A stretch of DNA of 64,000 nucleotides from Draconibacterium mangrovi (GTDB lineage Bacteria; Bacteroidota; Bacteroidia; Bacteroidales; Prolixibacteraceae). The position numbers and the translations under genes are program-made. The stretch spans positions 1 through 64,000 of the forward strand of contig NZ_JAAAGB010000018.1 of NCBI RefSeq assembly GCF_010586825.1, read 5' to 3'. This document shows positions 37,700 through 47,982 of this stretch, piece by piece (position 1 is the first letter of the stretch; every line of letters starts with the position of its first letter). Below the pieces are notes generated by a model. That model was given only the letters and a program-made list of their open reading frames with translations. It was not told the origin of the DNA and ran no database searches.

Positions 37700-38749
37700 A
37701 TGACTAAGAATCAAACTCCAATATTTTTTAGGTATCGTTTTTTGTGGCATGTCCTGTTTTGGATTGTTGTTTTGGTGGTATTTTGGCTTATCTATGCTAG
37801 TATCAGAGGAGAATACTATGAGGAGTTTATTGTTAATATCATTCAATTACCGGCCAAAATGATAGGTACATATACTTTCATTTATTTAGTGCTACCGATA
37901 GCTATTAAAAGGAAGGAGTATTTTGTATTTGGTTTTTTAGTTCTTATTCACTTTGTTTTGTATGGAATTATCGTTCGTGCTTCTATATACTACATAAACC
38001 CCTTTCCAAATCCTCGAGGTTTTAAAGGAACTGAATTTTTTGATCTTACCCGGATCCTAACTAAAGCGGCTTCTGATTATGTTTTGCCTGGCATAGCTTC
38101 TGCCATTTACATTTTTAAAAGATGGTATCTTGAAGAGCAGAAGAATAAAAAAATGGCTGAGGAAAAAATCGCAGCTGAGCTTAACTTCCTGAAAGCGCAG
38201 ATACATCCGCATTTTCTGTTTAACACCTTGAATAATTTGTATACACTAATCTTGATGCAATCTGAAAAAGCCCAGGATGTTGTATTGAAATTATCAGAGT
38301 TGCTTGATTATATGATTTATAAAAGCAATGTTGAATTTGTGCCACTGGTAAATGAATTAGAAATTGTTGAAGGGTATATTGAGCTTGAAAAAATGAGATA
38401 TAGCAAGAGACTCAAGTTAGTATATAATGTAACCGGAGATGCAGATAAGCATGAAATTGCACCACTAATTTTGCTGCCATTTATAGAAAATTGTTTTAAA
38501 CATGGAGCAAGTAAGGATCGTATAAATCCGCATGTTAATATTGAAATATCTATTAAGCCGGAGTTTCTAACCTTAAAAGCAGTTAATTCAATTCCAAAAA
38601 TTAAGGATCAGGAAGAGGATGAAAATCAAGGCATTGGATTAAGTAATGTAAAGAGAAGACTCGACTTGATTTATCCGGATAAACATGAGCTTGAATTTAA
38701 ATCAGATGATAAATTATTTGAGGTGCTATTAAAAATATACTTGGAGTAA
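37700..38749 (+). CDS. LytS/YehU-type sensor histidine kinase
   Basis: 349 residues. Four membrane segments within about residues 15-145. The His_kinase domain follows: LNFLKAQIHPHFLFNTLNNL with the phospho-acceptor His171, then an ATPase part with LLPFIENCFKHG (N-box) and NQGIGLSNVKRRLDLIY (G-box). It phosphorylates the LytTR regulator encoded 9 bp downstream. The short transmembrane sensor gives no hint of the signal. The following GH3 gene (39496) is on the same strand, which suggests that this pair regulates, or is expressed with, hydrolases. Confidence 0.93.
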   Translation: MTKNQTPIFFRYRFLWHVLFWIVVLVVFWLIYASIRGEYYEEFIVNIIQLPAKMIGTYTFIYLVLPIAIKRKEYFVFGFLVLIHFVLYGIIVRASIYYINPFPNPRGFKGTEFFDLTRILTKAASDYVLPGIASAIYIFKRWYLEEQKNKKMAEEKIAAELNFLKAQIHPHFLFNTLNNLYTLILMQSEKAQDVVLKLSELLDYMIYKSNVEFVPLVNELEIVEGYIELEKMRYSKRLKLVYNVTGDADKHEIAPLILLPFIENCFKHGASKDRINPHVNIEISIKPEFLTLKAVNSIPKIKDQEEDENQGIGLSNVKRRLDLIYPDKHELEFKSDDKLFEVLLKIYLE

Positions 38750-38758
38750 TATTTCGCT

Positions 38759-39487
38759 ATGGAAACAAAAGTACAATGTTTAATTGTAGACGACGAACCT
38801 CTGGCCATCAATTTGTTGAAAATGCATTTGAGTAAGTTTGGTGCTATTGAAATTGCGGGAGCTGTTGAGGATGCTGTTGAAGCCATCGATTTTCTGAACA
38901 CACATAATATTGATCTGATGTTTCTGGATATCCATATGCCCGAGATGAAAGGAACAGAATTATTAAGATCACTAAAAAATCCCCCGGCTGTTATTTTTAC
39001 TACGGCATACCGCCAATACGCGCTTGAAGGTTACGATTTGAATGCAATTGATTACCTGTTAAAACCAATCTCATTTAGTCGTTTGGCACAAGCAGTTGAG
39101 AAATATTTTGCGTTTCATAAACAACAAAATAGTACTTCGCCTAATCCTGAAATAAACGAAAACTTTCTTTACCTACAGGAAAGAAGTTTTATTCACAAAA
39201 TTCCTGTCGCCGAAATAGTATATGCGGAAAGCATGGGGGATAACCTTACCTTTTACCTCAAAGACAGAGAAATTACCAGCAGATGCACCGTTTCTTCAGT
39301 GGAAAAATTTTTGTCAGAAAACGGATTTATAAGGATACATCGTTCTTATATCGTATCTCTTAAGCTTATAACAAGTATTGGCCCGGTGAGTGTCTTTATC
39401 GGAAAAAAGGAATTACCCATTGGAAGAACTTATAGGAAACGAGTACTTGAACAGCTTAATTACAAAGCATTTTTTAACAAAAAATAA
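38759..39487 (+). CDS. LytTR-family response regulator
   Basis: 242 residues. Receiver domain at about 5-120 with the acidic pair VDDE, the phospho-acceptor Asp57 in MFLDIHMP, and FTTAYRQYALEGY and DYLLKPI. LytTR DNA-binding domain at about 140-240 (IVYAESMGDNLTFYL, FIRIHRSYIVSL, LPIGRTYRKRVL). It forms a pair with the kinase upstream and lies 8 bp before a GH3 gene, so the GH3 is probably in the same transcript. Confidence 0.95.
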   Translation: METKVQCLIVDDEPLAINLLKMHLSKFGAIEIAGAVEDAVEAIDFLNTHNIDLMFLDIHMPEMKGTELLRSLKNPPAVIFTTAYRQYALEGYDLNAIDYLLKPISFSRLAQAVEKYFAFHKQQNSTSPNPEINENFLYLQERSFIHKIPVAEIVYAESMGDNLTFYLKDREITSRCTVSSVEKFLSENGFIRIHRSYIVSLKLITSIGPVSVFIGKKELPIGRTYRKRVLEQLNYKAFFNKK

Positions 39488-39495
39488 TTAAAGCA

Positions 39496-42003
39496 ATGAA
39501 CCTAACTAAATCAACTACTTCGTTAATCGAATTAATTTTTCGATCGGTATTACTGGCAGGTTTAACTATTTTATTTTTTTCCTGCAACAATGTCGAAAAT
39601 TATCCGAAAGAACCTGATCCTTTGGGAACCGGGAAGGTTAAGTGGTCGGAAACATTGACACCGGACGGTTGGACGAGTGTAAATAATGAAGACGGGGTTA
39701 CGCTGGGCTACTCAAAAAGTTCCGGTCTTCAGTTGATCCAGGTTGATGGATACGCCTTCAAAGATCTTAATAGAAACAATTTGCTTGACCAGTTCGAAGA
39801 CTGGCGCCTCGACTTTGGAACAAGGGCTGAAGCTATGGTGGATGAGATTTCGGTACAGCAAATGATGGGCATGAAAATGAATCCATTCGGTGCCTGGAGT
39901 GTTAACCCGGATACACTGGATGCTGTAATAAAAAATTCTCTCGATCTTGGTTATCGTCAGTTGCGCGCACCACGCGGAGGTGCGAACGACACAAGAACGA
40001 AAGTGAACTGGAACAATATGGTGCAAGAGTACATTGAAGGGCTTGACGACATGGTTTGTTTACCTGCGGTTTGGATTGACGATCCCCGGTCGGGTGATGT
40101 ATCGAGTTGGCCAAGTAATCTTGGTTTGGCAGCTACATTCGATCCTGAAATTGGAGCTCAGTACGGCAGGATGATGTCGGAAGAATGGCGTGCTATGGGA
40201 ATTTCAATGCAGGTAGCTACACAAATGGACCTGGCAACCGAACCACGCTGGAAAAGAATTCCCGGTACTTTCGGAGAAGATCCCGCATTGTCGAGGGATA
40301 TGGCACAGGCCGTTATCAACGGTTGGCAATCAACGTATGATGAAGCAGGAAACGACCTGGGCTGGGGCAAACACAGCGTAAATAACCAAATGAAACACTT
40401 TTCGGGCGACGGTGCTGCCGAAGGTGGTCGCGAATCGCATACCCGCGACGGAGCATACAACGTTTTTCCTGGCGGCCAGTTTTTTACGCACACTCTACCT
40501 TTTCTGGCTTGCATGGATCTGCCTGGAAAAACCAAAACGGTATCGGCTGCCATGACAAACTATTCTGTAGGAATTGAAGCAGATGGTTCTCCTGTTGGGG
40601 GAGAGCGTCTCGCCACAAGTTACAGTACATACAAAATCAATCATTTATTAAGAGATAAGTACAACTGGGATGGTTACATCCTCACTGATTTTGGTGTTCT
40701 TACAAGTAAAAATTATGGAGTTGAAGATCTGACTCCGGTGGAAAAGAGATTAGCCCTCCTGCAAGCTGGATGCGATGCATTTGGAGGTGAAGGTGGAGAC
40801 ATTCAGGAAAGTATTGATTTAGCAATGGAAGCTTATGAGCTTGGAGTTGCCAAACTAGGGCAAGCCGAGATGGATGAGATTATGAAAAAATCTACAGAAA
40901 GGATACTCAGAACTCACTTTAATATTGGTATTGTTGATAATCCATACCTCGATTTTAAAGTAGCTGAATCAACGTTCCTCAAACCGGAGCATGAAGTTGC
41001 AGGCCACCAGGCACACCTGAAATCGATTGTGATGCTGAAGAACAGCGACGCCATTATACATAAGGCAACTGCAGGTGTACAAAAGCCAAAGGTGTACATT
41101 CCAAGGGTATTTGTTCCGGCAGCAGGAGGTTGGTCTAGAACACCGGCATCAGCCGTGCCCGGATTCGACCTGGAAGAAGCCGGAAAATATTATGACGTAC
41201 TTACCGATGCGTTGTCTGAAAAATTCAGCGGCCCTGCTGATCGGGATGGCAACCCAACGCTTTCTGCAGACGACATCATTCGGGCGTCGAATGATGAAAT
41301 CGCAGAATGCGATTTTGCCATTGTTCGGATAAACAATCCTAAAAACGGAAATCCAACATTCATGGAAGCAGGCGGTATGAGAGATGGCCCGGGATCTGAA
41401 AGCAGTATCACAGATAGAAAAGATTATACTTATTTGCCTATTTCTCTTCAGTATCGTCCCTATATCGCAAATTCAGAATTCGTAAGAAAGGTGTCTCTTG
41501 GGGGAGATATGATAGAGGTTACGGAGAATAGTATAAAAAAAGTTGTTAAGGAGAATCGAACGTATTTTGGAGAAACCGGAATTATTACGAACGAACCTCA
41601 TTTAGATCTTGTGTTGAATACCGCGGCCGCAGCAAAAAAAACGATTGTAGTATTAGACATGTCGAATCCGATGGTTTTTACGGAATTTGAGAGTGAGGTT
41701 GACGCAATTCTGGTAGGATTTGGCGGAAACAGAGCTGCTAATGTTCCCGATAAAGCATTCCTTGAAATCATTTCTGGCCAAGTAGAACCATCGGGTTTAT
41801 TACCGCTTCAAATGCCTGCCAATATGGAAACCGTGGAGGCACAATTTGAGGATGTGCCACGGGATATGGAATGTCATGTTGATGGTGATGGAAATACCTA
41901 TGACTTTGCATTCGGACTGAATTGGTCGGGTGTAATCAAAGACGATCGAACTGCAAAATATGATGTCGCACCAATTATTGGCGAAGCACCGTTTAAAAAC
42001 TAA
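39496..42003 (+). CDS. Glycoside hydrolase family 3 lipoprotein with EF-hand-like motif
   Basis: 835 residues. Lipoprotein signal with C30 (FFSC). EF-hand-like loop DLNRNNLLDQFEDWRL at about 90-105. GH3 barrel: DLATEPRWKRIPGTFGEDP, MKHFSGDGAAEGGRESH and nucleophile Asp398 in GYILTDFG. The second domain ends with a LNWSGVIKDDR tail rather than an FnIII domain. It resembles the GH3 at 45062, including the C-terminal segment DVPRDMECxVDxxGNTYDFAFGLNWSGVI. It follows the LytTR gene by 8 bp. Exo-acting; the substrate is unknown. Confidence 0.9.
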   Translation: MNLTKSTTSLIELIFRSVLLAGLTILFFSCNNVENYPKEPDPLGTGKVKWSETLTPDGWTSVNNEDGVTLGYSKSSGLQLIQVDGYAFKDLNRNNLLDQFEDWRLDFGTRAEAMVDEISVQQMMGMKMNPFGAWSVNPDTLDAVIKNSLDLGYRQLRAPRGGANDTRTKVNWNNMVQEYIEGLDDMVCLPAVWIDDPRSGDVSSWPSNLGLAATFDPEIGAQYGRMMSEEWRAMGISMQVATQMDLATEPRWKRIPGTFGEDPALSRDMAQAVINGWQSTYDEAGNDLGWGKHSVNNQMKHFSGDGAAEGGRESHTRDGAYNVFPGGQFFTHTLPFLACMDLPGKTKTVSAAMTNYSVGIEADGSPVGGERLATSYSTYKINHLLRDKYNWDGYILTDFGVLTSKNYGVEDLTPVEKRLALLQAGCDAFGGEGGDIQESIDLAMEAYELGVAKLGQAEMDEIMKKSTERILRTHFNIGIVDNPYLDFKVAESTFLKPEHEVAGHQAHLKSIVMLKNSDAIIHKATAGVQKPKVYIPRVFVPAAGGWSRTPASAVPGFDLEEAGKYYDVLTDALSEKFSGPADRDGNPTLSADDIIRASNDEIAECDFAIVRINNPKNGNPTFMEAGGMRDGPGSESSITDRKDYTYLPISLQYRPYIANSEFVRKVSLGGDMIEVTENSIKKVVKENRTYFGETGIITNEPHLDLVLNTAAAAKKTIVVLDMSNPMVFTEFESEVDAILVGFGGNRAANVPDKAFLEIISGQVEPSGLLPLQMPANMETVEAQFEDVPRDMECHVDGDGNTYDFAFGLNWSGVIKDDRTAKYDVAPIIGEAPFKN

Positions 42004-42041
42004 ATCAATAACCAGCAGTAGTCATTCAAAAACCTTAGGAA

Positions 42042-42722
42042 ATGTTATCAAGTAGAAATATATATTATAAATGGCCTTTACTGCTCAGTTTATCCCTATT
42101 CGTGATTTTACTATCATGCACTCAATCAGGTGATCAATTGCGTTCCGATCTTGAGCAGAACTTCTTAAATCCACCAAATGAAGCCAAACCACGTGTTTGG
42201 TGGCACTGGATGAATGGAAACATTATACAGGATGGTATACGAAAAGATTTAGAGTGGATGGACAGAGTTGGCATTGGAGGTTTCCAAAATTTCGATGCCG
42301 CATTTATGACACCACAATTGGTTGATGAGCGCTTAGTTTACATGACCCCAAAATGGAAAGATGCATTTCAGTTTACGACCAAACTTGCCGATTCTCTTGG
42401 TTTGGAAATGGCCATTGCGGGATCGCCGGGATGGAGTGAAAGTGGTGATCCTTGGGTAAAACCCAAGGAAGCAATGAAAAAAATTGTTTGGAGCGAAACA
42501 CGTATTCAGGGAGGAAAGCCATTCTCCGGCAAACTTCCCCACCCACCAACAAGAACCAGAGCATACCAGAATATGGAGGAAAGTGGTGGTGGATTGGGTT
42601 CAACATCAGGAGCCTAGCCGGAACCAAAACCTGAGTATTACTCGGATGCTGCGGTAATCGCTTTTAAAATTCCCGATTCAGATAAAGCATTGAATGTACT
42701 ACTACTGAAAACTAAATTATGA
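42042..42722 (+). pseudogene. GH106 alpha-L-rhamnosidase, N-terminal fragment with in-frame TAG
   Basis: The 226-codon frame begins with a lipoprotein-type signal (LLSC, about 24) and then matches the start of GH106 alpha-L-rhamnosidases: NPPNEAKPRVWWHWMNGNI, DLEWMDRVGIGGFQNFDA, LGLEMAIAGSPGWSESG and WVKPKEAMKK. An in-frame TAG at 42615-42617 interrupts it after GGGLGSTSGA; the same frame then continues (PEPKPEYYSDAAVIAFKIPD) to a TGA at 42720-42722 that overlaps the next ATG. Full-length GH106 proteins are about 1000 residues and carry the catalytic Glu residues later, so about four fifths of the gene, with the active site, is gone. It seems to be a deletion remnant fused to the GH78 gene. 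Confidence 0.85.
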
Positions 42723-44887
42723 AAATTATCAGGACTGTTTTAACGCTGTTTTTTCTAACACTTTTGCTATCAGCATCAGCTCAAACCTGGATATGGTTTC
42801 CGGGCGATTACGAAAACTGGCTGGGTAACCAAATGAATAATCGCCGGACAGAACGTGGGGTAACCATTCCTGTACAATGGAAACTCGACGGGCATGAACC
42901 ACTCATGATCTTCACAAAAACTGTTGAACTGGACGAGCCGGAAGAAATTGAAGTTTACGCTGAAGGAGAATATATTCTAACCGTTGGATGGCGGATAAAA
43001 TATCAGGGTAATAAAAAGGGTCTTACGAAAGTGACCATTCCTGCAGGGAAAAACGAGCTAAAAATTAAAGTGATTAATTATGCAACTGTTCCAGCACTTT
43101 TTGTGAAAGGTAAATCAATTAATTCAGACGAAACATGGATGACAAGTCCGCTGGATGAACGTTACATGACCAAAAATATGAAACACCCCGACTCACCTAC
43201 GGGTTACTTTATGAATGCCGGATCAGGAAGTTTGAATGATCCGAATGTATTACCATCAGCCTTTAGGTTGCCTACAAAGCCGATGGAAGCTGTTGATGTA
43301 TATGAAATAGATGGTGGTCGGTTATATGATTTTGGCAAGGAAACCTTTGGTTTTGTGAAATTTCATAATCTCTCAGGTACTGAAAAACTTACCATTCATT
43401 ATGGAGAAACTGCGGAAGAAGCATTGGATGTCGAAAATTGTGAAACCTTTGATATTGTTGATGTTCCTGCAGGAATGTCAGATTATATCATGCCCCGATC
43501 GAATGCATTACGATACATTTTTGTTAAAGCCGAAAATGCAGAATATGACGACGTTTCGTTGTTGTATGAATATGCACCGGTAGAATACCGTGCAAGTTTT
43601 AAATGTAACGACGAAGAACTCAATAAAATATGGGAAGTTGGTAGGTATACATTGGAGCTTACAACGCGAGAGGTCTTTATTGATGGAATAAAACGTGATC
43701 GATGGGCCTGGTCGGGCGATGCTTACCAAAGTTATCTGATGAACTACTATATGTTTTTTGACCAGGAAACTACCAAACGTACCATGTACACCCTGCGTGG
43801 TTCCGATCCTGTTATGGTGCACTTGAATAACATTCTCGATTATTCTTTCTATTGGTTTATGGGCATTTACGATTACTATCTGTATACCGGCGATCTGACT
43901 TTTCTTAAGCAAATCTACCCTAAAATGGAATCTTTAATGGATTTTGTGCTGGAACGGAGAAACGATCGTGGACTGGTTGAAGGATTAGAAGGTGACTGGG
44001 TTTACATCGATTGGTTTGACAACGATGTGGATATTACAGGAGAAGTGAGTTTCGAGCAGATCGTTTTCTGTAAAAGTCTTGAAACAATGGCGATGTGTTC
44101 CGAGATATTAGGGGTTGAAAGTGAAGCAAAAAAATACGATGCACTGGCAAAAGATGTTCGTTTGAAATTAGCAGATTTTTGGGATGACCAAAAGCAAGCT
44201 TTCATTTTTAATCGAAAGGATGGAGTAAATAGCGATCAGATAACCAAACACGCCAATATGTTTGCCATTTTTTATGACTACGTGACAGCTGATCAGAAGG
44301 AAAAAATAAAAGAATCAGTCATTTTAAATCACGCGATTTCGGCCATTTCAACGCCCTATATGCGATTTTATGAGTTGGAGGCAATGTGTTCGTTGGATGA
44401 ACAGGAATATGTTTATTCTGAAATAAAGGATTATTGGGGAGGAATGCTGAAACTTGGTGCTACCTCATTCTGGGAGAAATTCAATCCTGAGCACAAAGGT
44501 TTGGAGCATTATGCCATGTATGGCCGTCCATTTGGGAAAAGCTTATGCCACGCATGGGGAGCAAGTCCTGTTTACTTACTGGGAAAATACTTTGTTGGTG
44601 TAAAACCTACCAAACCGGGGTATCAGGAATTTGAGATTCGTCCAACTCTTGGTGGATTGGAATGGTTTGAAAGCAGTATTCCCACTCCCAACGGCAACAT
44701 TAAAGTTTACGCTGACAAACAGAATATAAAAGTTATTGCAACAGAAGGAGAGGGGAGTATCATTTTTAAGAGCTCAAAGGCACCAAAAGTAAATATTGGC
44801 GCTGTTGAAAAAATTGATGAAGATGAATTTCTCATAAAAATTAATGGTGATGGAGCGGAAGTCAACATCGAATATAAATCGCTCTAA
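42719..44887 (+). CDS. GH78-like alpha-L-rhamnosidase
   Basis: 722 residues; signal peptide ending SASA (about 20). N-terminal beta-sandwich domains to about residue 290, then the (alpha/alpha)6 barrel of GH78: TTREVFIDGIKRDRWAWSGDAYQ (from about 316) aligns with the RDERxxWxGDAQ region, followed by YPKMESLMDFVLERRN, VYIDWFD and a C-terminal beta domain after GASPVYLLGKYF. The usual acidic residue after RD is replaced (RDRW rather than RDER), so the exact catalytic set should be checked. It would remove terminal alpha-L-rhamnose. It overlaps the GH106 remnant by four bases (ATGA), a layout that suggests translation coupling to the former GH106. Confidence 0.82.
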   Translation: MKIIRTVLTLFFLTLLLSASAQTWIWFPGDYENWLGNQMNNRRTERGVTIPVQWKLDGHEPLMIFTKTVELDEPEEIEVYAEGEYILTVGWRIKYQGNKKGLTKVTIPAGKNELKIKVINYATVPALFVKGKSINSDETWMTSPLDERYMTKNMKHPDSPTGYFMNAGSGSLNDPNVLPSAFRLPTKPMEAVDVYEIDGGRLYDFGKETFGFVKFHNLSGTEKLTIHYGETAEEALDVENCETFDIVDVPAGMSDYIMPRSNALRYIFVKAENAEYDDVSLLYEYAPVEYRASFKCNDEELNKIWEVGRYTLELTTREVFIDGIKRDRWAWSGDAYQSYLMNYYMFFDQETTKRTMYTLRGSDPVMVHLNNILDYSFYWFMGIYDYYLYTGDLTFLKQIYPKMESLMDFVLERRNDRGLVEGLEGDWVYIDWFDNDVDITGEVSFEQIVFCKSLETMAMCSEILGVESEAKKYDALAKDVRLKLADFWDDQKQAFIFNRKDGVNSDQITKHANMFAIFYDYVTADQKEKIKESVILNHAISAISTPYMRFYELEAMCSLDEQEYVYSEIKDYWGGMLKLGATSFWEKFNPEHKGLEHYAMYGRPFGKSLCHAWGASPVYLLGKYFVGVKPTKPGYQEFEIRPTLGGLEWFESSIPTPNGNIKVYADKQNIKVIATEGEGSIIFKSSKAPKVNIGAVEKIDEDEFLIKINGDGAEVNIEYKSL

Positions 44888-44946
44888 GAAAAAGGTGTTA
44901 TTCTAAAAGTGATAAATCTCTTTTGCGATTAGTTTAGTTGAAGCAG

Positions 44947-44976
44947 ATCAGGTGCCTGAAATTTCAGGTACCTGAT
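44947..44976 (+). terminator. 30-bp near-palindrome after GH78
   Basis: ATCAGGTGCCTGAAA (44947-44961) pairs with TTTCAGGTACCTGAT (44962-44976), with one wobble pair and practically no loop. A related hairpin is at 53212-53247, upstream of the duplicated GH3 remnant, so this element was duplicated with the GH3 5' region. Confidence 0.65.
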
Positions 44977-45061
44977 TCTAGCAACTTTCATTTTATCGGA
45001 TATTTAGCGAATACAAATAATCTTGTTCATAAAACTGATAACTATTTAATTAAACATTTAT

Positions 45062-47401
45062 ATGAAAACATTTTCTAATTCAACGATCAAAAACCTTTCA
45101 TTTTTTATCCTTTCATTCCTACTGTCTAGCTGTGGGTCGAAATGGTCAGTGGAACAAAAAGAAGGATTTAACCTTGTATATAACGAGGGAGGTCAAACTC
45201 TTGGTTATGCTCCATCGTCAGGAATAGGTATCATCGAAAACAAAGGCTTTGCATTTAAAGATCTGAATAAAAACGGTATGTTAGATAAGTATGAAGACTG
45301 GCGTTTATCGTTTGACGAAAGAGCTCAGGATTTGGCATCGCAAATGTCGGCCGAGCAAATTGCCGGATTGATGCTTTACAGCGCCCATCAATCTATACCG
45401 GGAAGAAGCGGAGGCCGAAGAGGTTTTGGCGGATCGACCTACAATGGAAAATCACTGGAAGAAAGTGGTGCTGAATCGAGCGATCTCACTGATCAACAAA
45501 TAAATTTCCTTACCGATGACAATCTGCGTCACGTGTTGATTACCTCAGTGGAATCGCCTGGAGTGGCTGCCAAATGGAACAACAACATGCAGGCATTGGT
45601 TGAAGGTATTGGCTTAGGGATTCCGGGAAACAACAGTTCCGATCCACGTCACCGAACTTCTGCAAATGCTGAGTTTAATGAAGGTGCAGGCGGACAAATC
45701 TCCATGTGGCCAACCTCATTGGGAATGGCTGCAACTTTCGATCCAGAAGTGGTAAAAAACTTCGGAAATATTGCCGCTACAGAATATCGTGCACTGGGTA
45801 TTGCAACTGCATTATCTCCACAGATCGATCTGGCTACAGAACCTCGCTGGGGACGTTTCAACGGGACTTTTGGAGAAGATCCACGACTCGATCGCGATAT
45901 GGCTCGCGCCTATGTGGATGGATTTCAAAGCTCAGAAGGAGATGCCGAGATTGCAGGTGGCTGGGGGTACAACAGCGTAAACGCTATGGTGAAACACTGG
46001 CCAAGCGGCGGTCCTGAAGAAGGTGGTCGCGATGCGCATTTTGCTTATGGAAAATATGCCGTTTACCCGGGAAGCAACTTTGATGAACACCTGATTCCTT
46101 TTACCGAAGGTGCATTCAAGTTGGACGGAGCAACCGGAATGGCATCGGCAGTAATGCCTTACTACACCATCTCGTTTGGAATCGATAAGGAAAACGGAGA
46201 AAATGTTGGAAACAGCTACAGCAAATATATCATTCAGGATCTTTTGAGAGATAAATATGGATACGACGGAGTTTTGTGCACTGATTGGGGAATTACAAAA
46301 GATAATCCGGCCATAAATTCCTTTGGAACAACTTCGTGGGGTGCCGAACATTTATCGGTAGCCGAAAGACACTACAAAATCATTATGGCTGGTGTCGATC
46401 AGTTTGGTGGTAACAACGATATGGGCCCTGTAATTGAAGCTTACAACATGGGAGTGGACGAACACGGCGAAGAATTTATGCGCAAACGTTTTGAAGAATC
46501 TGCAGTACGTTTACTGAAAAATATTTTCCGCACCGGATTATTTGAAAATCCGTATCTGGAAGTATCTGAAACCGAGGAAACTGTTGGTAAAGCTGAGTTT
46601 ATGGCTGCCGGTTACCTAGCACAACTTAAGTCGGTGGTGATGCTTAAAAATGCAGAAAACAGCCTTCCGATAAAACCGGAGGCCAAAGTATATGTACCCC
46701 AGAAATATTATGCTGCCAGCCAGGGAATGTTCGGATTTGGAGGCTCGGAAGCCCGATGGGATTACCCGGTTAGCCTTGATATTGTAAAGAAATATGCATC
46801 GGTAACCGAAACTGGGGCTGATGCCGATTATGCGTTAGTATTCATCGATAGCCCGAACGGTGGAAGTGGACACAGCCCGGAAGATGAAAAAGCCGGTGGT
46901 AATGGCTATGTGCCGATTAGTTTACAGTACGGCAAATATACAGCAACAAATTCTAGGGAAGTAAGTATCGCCGGTGGTGACCCGCTGGAGGATTTTACTA
47001 ACCGCTCTTATAAAGGAAAAACCACAACCGCAACAAATATCAGTGATCTTGACCTTGTTTTGGAAACCAAAAAAGCAATGGGAGACAAACCGGTTATTGT
47101 AGTGGTAAATGTTTCCAACCCTATGGTTTTTGCAGAATTTGAAAAAGCTGCCGATGCAATTATTGTATGCTTTGGAGTGCAGGATCAAGCAATAATGGAC
47201 ATAATCAGCGGAAAAGAAGAACCAACAGGATTGCTTCCAATGCAAATGCCGGCAAACATGAAAACCGTTGAAGAACAGTTTGAAGATGTTCCGCGAGACA
47301 TGGAATGTTACGTTGATGCCGAAGGTAATACTTACGATTTTGCTTTTGGATTAAACTGGAGTGGAGTGATTAACGACGAACGTGTAAAAAATTATAAATA
47401 A
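45062..47401 (+). CDS. Glycoside hydrolase family 3 lipoprotein with EF-hand-like motif
   Basis: 779 residues. Lipoprotein signal with C24 (LSSC). EF-hand-like loop DLNKNGMLDKYEDWRL at about 67-82. GH3 barrel with DLATEPRWGRFNGTFGEDP, VKHWPSGGPEEGGRDAHF and nucleophile Asp408 in GVLCTDWG. The C-terminal segment YDFAFGLNWSGVINDER matches the GH3 at 39496. A Gly/Arg/Ser-rich insertion (about 112-125) follows the first helices. A decayed copy of its first ~185 codons is found at 53334. It stands after a hairpin and probably has its own promoter in 44977-45061. Confidence 0.92.
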   Translation: MKTFSNSTIKNLSFFILSFLLSSCGSKWSVEQKEGFNLVYNEGGQTLGYAPSSGIGIIENKGFAFKDLNKNGMLDKYEDWRLSFDERAQDLASQMSAEQIAGLMLYSAHQSIPGRSGGRRGFGGSTYNGKSLEESGAESSDLTDQQINFLTDDNLRHVLITSVESPGVAAKWNNNMQALVEGIGLGIPGNNSSDPRHRTSANAEFNEGAGGQISMWPTSLGMAATFDPEVVKNFGNIAATEYRALGIATALSPQIDLATEPRWGRFNGTFGEDPRLDRDMARAYVDGFQSSEGDAEIAGGWGYNSVNAMVKHWPSGGPEEGGRDAHFAYGKYAVYPGSNFDEHLIPFTEGAFKLDGATGMASAVMPYYTISFGIDKENGENVGNSYSKYIIQDLLRDKYGYDGVLCTDWGITKDNPAINSFGTTSWGAEHLSVAERHYKIIMAGVDQFGGNNDMGPVIEAYNMGVDEHGEEFMRKRFEESAVRLLKNIFRTGLFENPYLEVSETEETVGKAEFMAAGYLAQLKSVVMLKNAENSLPIKPEAKVYVPQKYYAASQGMFGFGGSEARWDYPVSLDIVKKYASVTETGADADYALVFIDSPNGGSGHSPEDEKAGGNGYVPISLQYGKYTATNSREVSIAGGDPLEDFTNRSYKGKTTTATNISDLDLVLETKKAMGDKPVIVVVNVSNPMVFAEFEKAADAIIVCFGVQDQAIMDIISGKEEPTGLLPMQMPANMKTVEEQFEDVPRDMECYVDAEGNTYDFAFGLNWSGVINDERVKNYK

Positions 47402-47424
47402 ACGTTCAGTTTCTACCTTATGAG

Positions 47425-47730
47425 ATGGAACAGGATACCGTTCCATCTTATTCTGCTACTCGTTTTATATCACAATTTGTAAGCAATCAGTCTATCCCAG
47501 TTGAATTATTGCTGGAAAACAAATATGGCTCGGTGGATATAACTTTTACAAAATACTTTGCACACAAATTGCGAATTGGAGTTTTTCATTTTAATTCTTT
47601 GGAATTCGATTATGATGAGGTGTATAAAAACAGTATCATTTTAAAAGATTTATTGTTTGTTGAAACTGTTGAGAATCTCAAACTGGCTGCCGGAGCAATT
47701 CGTGCAGAAAAATTTATTTTGACATTCTAA
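47425..47730 (+). CDS. Small hypothetical protein
   Basis: 101 residues, no signal peptide, no membrane segment and no family that I recognise. It begins 24 bp after the GH3 stop without a clear ribosome-binding site. Composition looks protein-like (mixed hydrophobic/charged, ending AGAIRAEKFILTF). It could be a real small gene, the tail of a lost gene, or a chance frame. A 200-bp gap without further features separates it from the second LytS gene. Confidence 0.3.
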   Translation: MEQDTVPSYSATRFISQFVSNQSIPVELLLENKYGSVDITFTKYFAHKLRIGVFHFNSLEFDYDEVYKNSIILKDLLFVETVENLKLAAGAIRAEKFILTF

Positions 47731-47982
47731 ATATTTTTTTTCGAATATTTACAGCTAATTCAACGATTCAATTATTCTGTGAGTTGTATGATAAGCTTTA
47801 ACCAATAGAGTATTATGCTACTGCGGAAGTTATTGAACTGGTAGAAAGTTCGCTTTAAGTTGTATTTTGATCATTTCACTTAGCGTTTATGTTTACAGGC
47901 CAATTGTATTTGTATATTTATCTAATGTAATTTGGAACAAATCGACCGATACGAAAGACTACCAATTGCAAGAGAAAAACCA

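Noticed and set aside
42452-42634. Second open frame in the GH106 remnant as evidence for a frameshift
   Set aside because: The GH106 reading stays in one frame before and after the TAG; the other frame is only a shadow.
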